Both the position numbers and the translations under genes were made by a program. This document shows positions 54,401 to 64,000 of a DNA stretch of 64,000 nucleotides, piece by piece; positions within the stretch are counted from its first letter, which is position 1, and each line of letters starts with the position of its first letter. This DNA comes from Mesorhabditis belari (taxonomy: Eukaryota; Nematoda; Chromadorea; Rhabditida; Rhabditidae): NCBI GenBank assembly GCA_958450365.1, contig CAUEEP010000865.1:186001-250000 (forward strand), read 5' to 3'. The notes under the pieces were generated by a model. It worked only from the letters and a program-made list of their open reading frames with translations. It did not search any database and was not told where the DNA came from.

Positions 54401-57400
54401 GTATTGAATTCGATTTCACAATTTCAGGAGTTCGAAACTTGTGACAATCGAAAGCCCACCGAGTCGCCGAAAGAAATCGATTATGATGGGTGAGTTTGAA
54501 TGGTGATGGGTGAATTTTTTTTTTGAAACTTTCTTTCAAATCCACCTTTAGCTTTGATGATCCGTACTCAGAGGATCGAAAGCTCGCAATGTCACAATTG
54601 TACGAGGATTACGAGAATGGAGTCGCACATTCAAAGATTAAAACGCCATTCTCAATGAGAAAAGGTAATAAAATGTTAATAAAAAAGTTATTAAAAAGAA
54701 TGTAGTCGAAAAAAAAACTTAAACAGCAATTTTGAGGATCGGCGTAAAATTTGCCCACCTAAACTCACCGTTTTCACATTAAAACTAGGATTTTTTCTTG
54801 TTTTCCGTTTTTCAAGACTTTTAAATATTCCTAGCCTTTATTTATTTATGGATTTTTGATTTTAAATCGTAATTTATTAGCAACAAAGACAGATCACAAT
54901 TATCTAAAGCCAAAATACTGATATCGTAAGTTTAAGCAATAGGATAGGCAATAAAAAGTTGATCGTGTGATGCAATAATGGCTAAATAAGTGAACGAAAA
55001 AAAAATAAACAATAACTCAGAGTTCAAATAAAATAGATACCGTATTCTCTCTAATAGTAGTGCACCCAGAGCGTTGCCTAAATCCCTCGAAATCTCGAAA
55101 AGCGCTTATCATAACCTATCAATGTGGGGTCGGAAAATGGAGCTGACGATGAGATCTAGTGGGGGATTTGAGTGTTCAGCTTCTGCGAAAGCTTGGAAAC
55201 CGTAAAATAGTCACCAACTCGGCTCGCTGGGGTGCACTACTATTAGAGAAAATGCGGTAGTTGAATCTGCACAATAAAAGTTTAAATAACAGCAAAAATT
55301 GAAGTGTAACAAAGACAGATTTGGATTTGAATACCGTATTTTCTCTAATAGTAGTGCACCCTGGGCGTCGTCTAAATTCCTCGAAATCTCGAGAACCGCT
55401 TATCAGAACCTATCGAGGTGGGATCGGAAAATGTAGCTGACGATGAGATCTAGTGGGGGATTTGAGTGTTGAGCTTCTGCAAAGCTTGGAAACCGTAAAA
55501 TAGTCATCAACTCGGCTCTACTGGTCCACTACTATTAGAGAAAATACGGTAACATTGGAAAATACAATAAGAAAACAAAATGATTATGCCAGAAATTTTT
55601 AAAAAGACCCGGAAAACGGACAAGAGCTGGATAGGACGAAATTTTCGATTATGCGAATTTTCTTTTATCACTTACAATAATACTATACATATTAAATGCT
55701 ATGTAAACTGTTTACGTAGTACAGTACATAGTACAAGTGCATAGTACTGTTATAGTACAGTGCAAAGCATTGGTAGAGTATTAGAATATATTACTGAAAT
55801 GTGTATCATGAGTACTATATTCTAGTACTTTTAACACTTAACAATTTACAATATAAATACCTAACAATTTACAGAGAATATCATTAGCATTGACAAGAAA
55901 CCCGACAACTTTGATTAGCTTAAAAATGCAAGATTCTTTTTCTTTTTTCAGCCTACCAAACTCGTCCACCGATCTATAAGAAGAAAAATATTCTCGATGA
56001 AATGAATGGTTTCAAAAAACCGTTTGTGAAATTGAATGGGCAGAATTCAATGAGTCAAATGTCGACAATGTCCCCGAAAATCATCAAAACGATAATGGAA
56101 ACACAAAGCGTAAGCTTGCTTTCAAATAAATTAGCTAAAAAGAAACTGAAAAGAAACTGAAATTATTAAATTAGAGAAATTTATAAAGTAAACTTGTCAA
56201 GCAGTTTGTTGTTGTCAAGTTTGTCAAACAGTTCAAGCAGTTTGCTGTTTAAGAAAGCAATGTTTCAACTTTACTCATTTACTTTATTTATGCCAGCAAA
56301 TATTAATCCTTTAGCAATTCTTCTAACCATTTTTTTTCATTTAATTCAAATGTTATAGCCAATCAAATTATAATTGTGGAGAAAATTTTACAAATTCTTT
56401 TTACATTCTAATTTTACAAATCAACTTGTACTGGCGGGCAAGCTTTTACAAAGTACTTTAGTAGTACTTTAGATTGCACCAAGTCGAGTCTATCCAACTA
56501 CCACAAAAATCACACAAACTACAACTACAACAATGGCAACTACTCCCCAATCAACCCCACCAATCACTCATCCAAAACTCCAACCCGTCGACATAAAAGA
56601 AGAGGTTTGAATTCATTTGAGAAATCAATGTTTCAAATTGTTAAACATTCAAATAGCAATGCGTTTCGTAATAATCGATCCGGATTTGCATTTCCTATTA
56701 CCGTATTTTCTCTAATAATAGTGCACCCCGGCGAGCCGAGTTGATGACGATTTTACAGCTTTCAAAGTTTCCACAGAAGCTCAACACTCTAATCCTCCAC
56801 TAGATCTCATCATCAGCTACATTTTCCGACCCCAAATCGATAGGTTCTGATAAGCGGTTCTCGAGATTTCGAGGAATTTAGACGACGCTCACGGTGCGCA
56901 ACTATTAGAGAAAATACGCTATTCAAATCCAATCTGTCTTTGTTTCACTTCAATTTTTGCTGTTATTTAAAATTTTATTGTGCAAATTCAACTACCGCAT
57001 TCTCTCTAATAGTAGTGCACCCCGCCGAGCCGAGTTGATGACTATTTTACGGTTTCCAAGCTTTTGCAGAAGCTCAACACTCTAATCCTCCACTAGATCT
57101 CATCATCAGCTACATTTTCCGACCCCAAATCGATAGGTTCTGATAAGCAGTTCTCGAGATTTCGAGCAATTTAGGCGACGCTCATGGTGCACAATTATTA
57201 GAGAAAATACGGTATCCTGTAATTCTTTTGATTCCGAAAAGTCTAAAATCCCCTAAACTTAAAGAAAAACCTTTAGGATAAGCTAATTTTCATTAAGTAA
57301 GAGCTATGACATGAAAATGTCCGAAAACACAATGTTACAAGTTGCTCAGCTTTCAACTAGTGACTTTGTCTGAGTGCTTTACTTGGTGATTATGATTCAA

Positions 57401-60400
57401 AGAACTTTCAACCTCTTCAATAGTCTCATTGTTGTTTTTTTCTTTAAAATTTAAATAAAAACTTCCAATTTTCAGTCGAACATGAAACCGCTGACCCTCG
57501 ACGAGAAGTTGGCGTTGCTTAAAGAGAAAAAAGGAAGTAGGTTATAAAAGAAATTTTGTCAGCGAAACGAATCTATGTTAATTCCATTTTGAGCTGGATT
57601 TTGTTCTAAAAACTGAAAAGCTTTCGTTTTTTAGGTAGCTTTGCTTTTAGGTAGCCTTTCCAATAAAGTCGATAATCTTGAGATATTAAGCTTTCAGTCT
57701 TCTTTGAAAAAAGTAGCATTTTAAAGCGTTTTCTTCTTCTAAATAACTTTTCTGTTCTTTTTTTAATAAGCTTAATTAAGAATTCCAATATTCAACAAAT
57801 TTCATTTAAAATTTAAAGCATTCTACAAAGATAACCAAAAAGAAATCTAAAAAATGATTGACAAAGTTAAATCCGCTCATTTTCTCACATTTAAAACTAG
57901 AAAATTTGCCTGGAAAAGCAAGAAAATGAATGAAAACTCAGGTGGTACACAACTCCGTTTCTCGCCTACGAGATTGCCGAATTATCAGAGAAATTTCGAT
58001 TATGAAGAAACTGGGACACAAGAAATGATTACGGTACTTAAAACTTTTCGATTTCGACTTTTCTTGTTTACTTTCCCTTCAGAAAGATACGCATCACTCT
58101 GGGGAAATCCGAAAGCCAATTGTTGAATATTCAATGGAGGAAGACGAGTACGGGCCTGTACAAATACCGGCTGCATCCAGAAGCGAAAAGAAAACGGTTG
58201 GTTTCAAAATTGAAAAAGAGTAATAGGGTTTTAGAAAAATATTAGCAATAATCAAAAGTCAAATTCGTTAACAATACCGTGCAATACCGTACAATACCGT
58301 ACAATACCGTACAATACCGTACAATACTGTACAATACTGTACAATACCGTACAATACCGTTCGTTACCGTACAATACCGTTCGTTACCGTACAACACCGT
58401 ACAATACTGTACAACACCGTACAATACTGTACAATACCGTACAATACTATACAATACCGTACAATACCGTACAACAATTCGTTATAAATCAAATGTTTAT
58501 TAAATTTGAAAGGATTAGTTTCAAATTTGGGCAGCTAAAAAGAGAAATCAATTTTCAAATCTGGTTATCTGCTAGCCCTTCGATTGGGTTATCAGACATT
58601 TGATACACGCCCCACCCCTTTTCCTAATCTAACTTTAAGCCCAAACATCTTTGTGTTGGGCTGTTCAGTTTATAAATTATTGGTATCATTAGATGCGCTA
58701 AGCCTTTCTCTATCGATTAGTACAAAGACTATTTCAATTGAACAGCTCAACACCAAGATATTTGAGTGCAAAGTTAGATTGCTGATGGGAAAAGAGGCGG
58801 GGCGCGTATAAAAGGTGTCCCACCCCTCCGCCCCTTTGCCATTGGCACTAGGGATGCATTTCTGTTTGGTCTTAGGTGTAAACGGATTTGGACTAGAATT
58901 TGGGTTAGGCTAAAGAGAGTGGAACCTTTTGAGATCCTGTCATAACTGACGATTGTGGGATATTTGATATGCGCTCCGCCTCTTTTCCCATCAGCAATCT
59001 AACTTTGCACTCAAATATCTTGCTATTGGGCTGTCCAATTGAAATAGTTTTTGTACTAATCGATAGAGAAAGGCTTAGCGCATCTAATGATACCAATAAT
59101 TTATAAATTGAATAGCCCAACACCAAGATATTTGAGCTCAAAGTTGGATTGTCAATGGCAAAAGTGGTAGGGCGCGTATCAAATGCCCCACAATTCTCCG
59201 ATTGTGGGACATTTGCTTACCTTCCGACCACTTCCGAAAACTGTGGGTTTCAAAATTGAAAAGAAGTGATGAGCTCCGAGTAATATAAGTAAAGAATGTA
59301 GTAATTTATTTTAACAGACTTGAGTCAACTCCTGTCAACTTTAGGCACGATTCTACGTGAATCCGCCAATCAGGCCAATGACTACAAGAAGAATGACAAC
59401 AGCAAAGACGACAACGACAACCACTACCACGTCGCCGACTACCAAACAGTATGAAGAAATTGAAACAAACGATCCGAATGAGCAAATGCCGGTGATGACA
59501 AGCGACGATTTGATGGAGTTGGATAGGAGAATCGCTTCAATCGATGAGAGAGGTGAAAGAGTGAATTTTTCTAGGAAATAGAGAAATCAAATGCGCCAGC
59601 AAGTGTGCGTTTATGGGAGTACAAAATACAGATTCATATTGAATTTAAATTCAATTTAAATTCAATTGAAATCGTTTCAAAATTTGCCGCTTTTTTGGTT
59701 AAAAGAAAAGACAAGAGTAGAGCACCACAATAAAGACAATGTTTGGGCTCTACTCTTGTCTTTTCTTTTACCCAATCGCTTTCCATTATTCACCTCATTC
59801 CTCATGTCCTCGTTGTCCATTGTTCATCTCATTCCTCATGTTGTAAAGCTCTCAAAAAAAAACTTCCGATAAGCAAATTCAAAAACCAAGTTTCAATTTT
59901 AAGAGCTTTTCATCGCACTTTCAATTCTCAATTAGTTGGTTTTCCTTCTTTGCATTGCTGTTTTGCTATGGAAAAGTAAACTTTTAGATGACTCGATTCC
60001 ACGATTGATGCCAACAAGATCACCAGTGATGCCAAAAAACAAGCCACAACGGCAACAAGTAAACATAGGAAACTTTGAATCAAATACATGGTTTTCAATA
60101 TTTATGGAGACCACTAGCTTTTTCAATTCCAATTGTTTTTTTTTAGTTGAAAACTACCGAAATAATTAAAAGTGATAAAAAAATCAGCCTCGACAATGAA
60201 AAAAAAGAATTGAATTTCAATTTTAAGCGTTTAACACCAAAAAGTAAATTCCTAATCGAAACGTGTGCAATAAATCAAAATTTTCAGTTTAAAAACGGTG
60301 CCCATTTCTATCAGAGCTCCTATCAACCCGTCTCTCAATACAGGTTTGAAATCAGAATTTAAATTAGCTTAAAAATTGAAGTTTCAATTTTGACAAAGCC

Positions 60401-62791
60401 GTTTTTGATTTGAAAGCATTGAATTTAGCCGAAAACTTTTTTTGATTTTAATAGGTTGATGCATAAGTCTTTTCGTTTTTTTCGTACTTCTGTTAAAAAG
60501 TAACAAATTCACCAATTAATCTATAGTTTGCTCTATAAAAAAAGTGTTTTTTTGTTCAATTTGCATCTTTTTATTGGGTTGGGGAGAATGAGTCGGCGCC
60601 GAAAATGAAACAAATGTCTAAAACTTCTATTCGACTTCGTCAAATAATATGCGTTTGATATCAGTAGAATGGTTAACTAATTCTCTACAAAATGACATTT
60701 AAAAGAAAATTCAAACAGCGCCTCCGCTCAAGAAAAAGCCATTTTTTCACAAAAACTACAAACTGTGATCTAGAAAAAACCATTGGTGGGATCTTCCTGC
60801 AAATTTGGCAACTTAAGTAATTGAATGTGCTCTATCTTTTTTATATAAACACCAAAGAAGGTTTATGTGAAAGAAACTGTTCAAATGATGAGTCGGACTC
60901 TTTGCCATTTTAACCAGCTGCTTTTGGAAGTTCATAAACTCCACGAAAGAAAAGCTTTGTGGAATCTCTCAAAAGTCATTTTGTAGAGAAATAGTGGATC
61001 CTTTTGATGAAACCAAACGTATGTTTAAAAAAGGCTTTATGTGTGCAAAAAGTCCCTTTAAAGTTGGGCGCCGACTCATTCTCCCCAACCCAATAAATGA
61101 ATTTCGGTTCACTTTGAAGCAAATTCGAGAGTGAAAAACGCCTTTTTCGTAAAAATCTATAAAAAACTCTACGGAAAAATTGGCTGAATGAATTTCTCTG
61201 AAATTTTGGCGAAATATCAAACGTTTTTTTTTCTCTATCTTTTATCTATTGACACGAAGATAGGTTTTCTTTAGCTAAGGTGTCTAAACCGCATCATCGA
61301 GTTAGCCCTTTTTGACTACCCGACTTCATACTCTCAAGAAAATCCAGGCATTAAATATTTTTAAACCCGTTTTAATGTTATTTTGCAGAAAAATAATTGC
61401 TTTTTCTAATGAAATCAACCGTAGTTTAATTGGTGCATTTGTTGGCTTGAAACGGCAGACGAAAAGAAACAAAAAGACTTATGCATCAACCTAATAAATT
61501 AAAAATTGAAAAAAGAAGTGAGATTAAAAGTGAGGTTTCAATTTTGGCAAAAACATTTTGATTTTTGAGTATTTAAACCTTGAGATCTATTCAATCCTTA
61601 AATCCGCTTTTTTTCAGAAGACCAGCCCTACCCCAGCCGGCTATTTTCGACTTTTCCCAAGTTGAAGCGGAAAAACGAGAACGCTTGAGAAACAGGAAAA
61701 CAAAAATGGTAATCAGATTAGAATTGTGCAAAATGCAAATGCAAAAGGATCTCAAAATATTGAATGAAAGGCTAAGTATGATAAGTATAAGTATATGTAT
61801 ATGAGTATAAGTAATTGCTTTAAAGATTCTCTTTATTTTTACACTTATAACCCAAATCTAGCTAGAATCTTCCCTTTTCGCCTTTCTTCATGGAAAAGCC
61901 TCATTTTTATCAAATATTAAGTTGGTGAATTGAAAACTTGAACTAAAATTTATTCAACATAAAATCATAAATTCATCCCAAATAATTTCCATTATTATTG
62001 ACGACTTCTGCCCATTTTACAGGCAATTTGCGGATTCCTCTTTCGTAGTAGGATTTTGGTTTGTGTGTGAGACAAGTGTGAGACTCAAAAATGGAGGACT
62101 GGTGATGTCCCAGTTTGAGCATTTGAGCACTTTCTTCAAAAGAAACCCATTTTGGTGTCAATAGAAAAGTTGTAGAGAATCAAAAATTAGGCTTATAGCC
62201 AAATTTCCAAAAATATACACTTAGTAGTTTCGCTTAAAATGCTAGTTTTGTGAAAATTCGTAAATTTGGCATCTCTTGAAAACCAGTTTTTGAATCGTTC
62301 TGAAAATTTGGATATAAGCTTCATTTTTGATTCTCTACAACTTTTCCATTACCACCAAAATTGGTTTCTTTTGAAGAAAGTGCTCAAACTGTCACAGATG
62401 ACAATAGCCCGCAGTTTTCAATTCACCAACCCAATACATAAAAAATGGATGAAACTGAATCGTGATTGGGTTCTCTTATGTTATCTCTTGCCTTATTTTC
62501 TCTCTGATTTGCTTTTCTTATTACACTTGATCGCTATAAATCTGAAAATTCGTTTTTAAACTGAACATTTTGAATATTTACCTCCATCTAATCTTGTGAT
62601 TTAAGTTTTTAACTCAATAATTTACATTTTGAATTAAAAAAAACATTAATCTTAATGAAATTTTCCTTTAGGATAAGGATAATTTGGTTTTATCGGAGAC
62701 GGGCACCCGGTCGATTAATCAAACGATCGACAAAATCGGGACAATCATCGAGAAAATGGAAAGTGATGCTAGGGTAGGGAAAAAAATTTGA
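51468..62791 (+). CDS. Secreted protein with thrombospondin type 1 repeat
   Basis: Phase-consistent exons: 51468-51540, 53572-53691, 54173-54198, 54428-54489, 54552-54664, 55952-56109, 56473-56604, 57476-57536, 57942-58033, 58083-58196, 59345-59552, 59988-60058, 60147-60343, 61618-61708, 62672-62791 (TGA; or a donor at 62774). They give about 545 codons. A 27-nt exon (53836-53862) could be added in phase. Residues 1-17 are a signal peptide. SEWSQWSPWSFC then VRVRVRACSTVKGFKCIG (about 28-60) is a TSP1 repeat, with further Cys in KVCKIE and FETC. Two Thr-rich linkers follow (exons at 56473 and 59345, the latter with eight Thr in a row), then a charged C-terminus (EAEKRERLRNRK; INQTIDKIGTIIEKME). 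It is likely extracellular. The donor at 53691 is weak and was chosen by phase; 53687 is an alternative. Confidence 0.85.
51880..53080. mobile_element. Nested foldback elements in intron 1 of the TSP1 gene
   Basis: The outer arms (about 51885-52019 and 52944-53078) are inverse and share TTTCAATAATTGATCGGGGT and TAGTGAGTGCTTAGATAG. At their centre lies a larger element bounded by F-type ends GGGGTAGACTAA (52019) and GTTAGCCTACCCC (52943). Inside it is a complete palindromic F copy (52020-52265). So at least two insertions occurred, one inside the other. Confidence 0.7.
52720..52935 (+). other. GC-rich island with an Arg-rich frame
   Basis: In an AT-rich intron a roughly 210-bp stretch with GGGGAGGGGGCCTAGG-type sequence encodes a 70-codon frame starting MRMGRRRRRCRRRRLPALYE and ending STRYKSLTCGS. 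Such Arg-rich starts occur in small capsid-like or nucleic-acid-binding proteins, but nothing else supports that. It lies inside the nested foldback element. Confidence 0.3.
54199..54427. repeat. Intron that is an 18-bp minisatellite, open in frame
   Basis: About twelve copies of GAAAGCATTGAATTGATT fill the intron between TSP1 gene exons 54173-54198 and 54428-54489. Read in the frame of the upstream exon the repeats encode SIELIE units without a stop. The 229-nt intron length then puts the next exon out of frame (stop at 54442). Confidence 0.85.
55038..55870. mobile_element. Paired MITE B (copies 7, 8) plus flanking repeat, in an intron
   Basis: B copies at 55038-55259 and 55332-55551 are separated by a roughly 72-bp spacer (TTGCACAATAAA-type). 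The stretch 55552-55870 is the inverse of 44890-45160. Confidence 0.8.
56699..57214. mobile_element. Paired MITE B (copies 9, 10), inverted relative to the 55.0 kb pair
   Basis: B copies at 56699-56921 and 56993-57214 are separated by the same spacer in opposite orientation (AATCTGTCTTTGTTTCACTT ... TTATTGTGCAAATTCAAC). They lie in an intron of the TSP1 gene. Confidence 0.8.
58275..58478. repeat. Minisatellite, 10-bp unit (ACAATACCGT)
   Basis: About twenty copies with ACAATACTGT, ACAACACCGT and TCGTTACCGT variants, in an intron of the TSP1 gene. Tyr/Arg/Thr-rich frames on both strands are artefacts. Confidence 0.9.
58595..59200. mobile_element. Repeat family E, copies 2 and 3
   Basis: Two copies in opposite orientations share AACACCAAGATATTTGAG and GGGCGCGTATCAAATG-type ends with 47580-48105. 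They lie in an intron of the TSP1 gene. Confidence 0.65.
60451..61494. mobile_element. MITE family D, copy 2, with a nested element
   Basis: The outer ends ATAGGTTGATGCATAAGTCT and inverse match copy 1 at 27141-27661. A 520-bp element (60574-61093) with ends TTGGGTTGGGGAGAATGAGT and inverse is inserted at a TA, duplicated on both sides (60572-60573, 61094-61095). It lies in an intron of the TSP1 gene. Confidence 0.85.
61917..62434 (-). mobile_element. Short mariner derivative (solo copy)
   Basis: It is the same 518-bp deleted form as the right unit of the composites at 16385-16911 and 50780-51298, here alone between TA repeats. A minus-strand frame retains the transposase tail ERGIRKLPVKWAEVVNNNGN fused to unrelated residues. 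Confidence 0.85.
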
Positions 62792-63323
62792 GCTATCAAT
62801 ATTGAAATGACCAAGATGATTTGGGAAACATTTAGTGCTCGTTAGGGAAAGGCACGAACACAAGGTGAGCTTTCGTCTGGACCGCAAAATGCAAAATGAG
62901 CAACAAAATGGGCAGCAAAATGCTAGAAGTTACTCCAAAAGAAAAACAAAAACAAAAAGCTACATCATGGGCTAAACTCTGATGCTTTGGGTGGAAGCTT
63001 AAAGTGCTATCCACTCGGCCAACCACGTACTTCCTCTTCGTTAGGAGAGGAACCTTTTAAAGCAAACGTAAAGCAATTTTCGACTGAAGTTTTACATCCC
63101 AGGAAAGTCATTTGGCAGTTTTTGATTTCAGATTCGGATTCTTCATACCCGATTCTACAAAGTGCACTAGGTTTTCAAACAAAAGCTCATCTTGAGTTCG
63201 GGCCTTTCGTTAGTGAGGGTCGGAGTCGATTCCAGGGTCCATTGTCGAGGCCAAGGAGCAGCTCACCTCAACCCCAGTGCTTTAAAGAATATTTGAAGCA
63301 ACGTAGTATAAGGAAATCCAGTC
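62792..63323. repeat. Repetitive region after the last TSP1 gene exon
   Basis: AAAGCTCAYCTTGAGTTYGG-type and AGGCACGAACACAAGGTGAG sequences occur in both orientations (62840-62885, 63175-63215, 63410-63460). The gene may continue beyond the window, but no further exon is supported here. Confidence 0.5.
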
Positions 63324-63326
63324 GAA

Positions 63327-63600
63327 TCTACTATAAAAGTGTCGGTCCGTCTGTCCGTCAGTCACACTCCGGATCTCGGCTTCACATGAACCGATTCACA
63401 TACCCGATTCTAGATGTCCAGACAAAAGCTCACCTTAGCTTTGTGCCTTTCCCTAGTCACTTCAAATCGTTTATAGTACTTTAACGTACATGCTAGTTTT
63501 TAAGCAAAAGGGGATTTCTAGAAAGAGAAAGGAAAATATTCGCTACCCAGTGGACTCCTTTTTATATCTCAAATTATTTGAAACCGAAAGTTTTCCACTT
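63327..63600 (+). mobile_element. Helitron-like 5' end
   Basis: TCTACTATAAAAGTGTCGGT followed by CCGTCTGTCCGTCAGTCACA parallels the end at 17860. No 3' hairpin and CTAG terminus could be assigned. Confidence 0.35.
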
Positions 63601-63623
63601 GAATGTTTGAGTCGGGGAAAGTA

Positions 63624-64000
63624 ATACAGGGTGCGTCATAATTATTGCAACAAGATACTCAAGGCATTGCACACCAAGAAGTTTCACTGGAAGAAGATTT
63701 TTAAACAGAAATAGCTTTATTTAACAGTAACAAATAAGGAAACAAGAGATCATTCGATATGATCGCCTTTTGCCTTGATAACAGCCCTTAATCGGTTCGG
63801 ATATGCCTCCACTGCGGCCCGAATGTCATCTTGAGGAGTCGCCTTCCATCCTTTGGTCAAAGACTTCTTCAAACAATCCAAACTTGTGTGTTTTCGAGAG
63901 CAGACATTAGCCTCTAAGATTGCCCAAATGGAAAAGTCCATCACATTGAGATCCGGTGAGTTTGGAGGCCATTCATCCTTGGTGATCACTGAGGGAAAGT
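63624..64000 (-). mobile_element. Tc1/mariner-superfamily element, copy 2 (cut by window end)
   Basis: It starts TACAGGGTGCGTCATAATTA, as at 25287, and is nearly identical to it. The frame 63989-63750 encodes WPPNSPDLNVMDFSIWAILE and is still open at its upstream end. Confidence 0.85.

Overview
The window looks like an AT-rich nuclear chromosome segment from a nematode. The evidence is a long interstitial array of the nematode telomere hexamer TTAGGC, worm-type introns ending in TTTCAG, an intron-containing tRNA-Ile(UAU) gene, and secreted protein families common in nematodes (CAP/SCP, a transthyretin-like candidate, TSP1). Long uninterrupted reading frames are scarce. The real genes are split into short exons, and I rebuilt them by matching splice sites and intron phases. 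No expression data or database search was available.

Genes. (1) 846-929 (+): tRNA-Ile(UAU) with a 10-nt intron. (2) 6935-7888 (-): three in-phase 3' exons of an unrecognised gene. (3) 18784-20691 (-): a complete 7-exon, 206-codon secreted CAP-like protein. (4) 22736-26030 (-): a complete 4-exon, 183-codon single-pass membrane protein with PPxY motifs. (5) 28712-37866 (-): a complete 5-exon, 150-codon secreted protein, probably a divergent transthyretin-like member, whose introns are packed with repeats. (6) 51468-62791 (+): a roughly 15-exon, 540+ codon secreted protein with an N-terminal thrombospondin type 1 repeat, Thr-rich linkers and a charged C-terminus.

Everything else is mobile or tandem DNA. 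It includes four mariner/Tc1 groups with decayed transposases and TA target duplications; several MITE families (called A to F here, plus singletons), many nested in one another; a pogo-like transposase remnant; LINE 3' ends and tRNA-headed SINEs that share a tail; Helitron-like ends; a 5S-like element; several tRNA-derived elements; and more than fifteen minisatellites. Most of these sit between genes or inside the large introns of the three long genes.

The most unusual structures are: a tRNA-like element whose anticodon arm is replaced by 38 uninterrupted copies of a 10-bp unit (46.6-47.1 kb), with smaller expansions at the same position in related elements at 13 kb; a composite mariner pair present twice with the same internal junction (15.9 and 50.3 kb); a TTAGGC array between two copies of a roughly 125-bp sequence (10.65-11.23 kb); and minisatellites that appear to grow from MITE sequence. 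The genes do not form an operon or an obvious shared pathway; three of the four complete or near-complete ones have an N-terminal signal-peptide-like segment, so extracellular function is the common thread.
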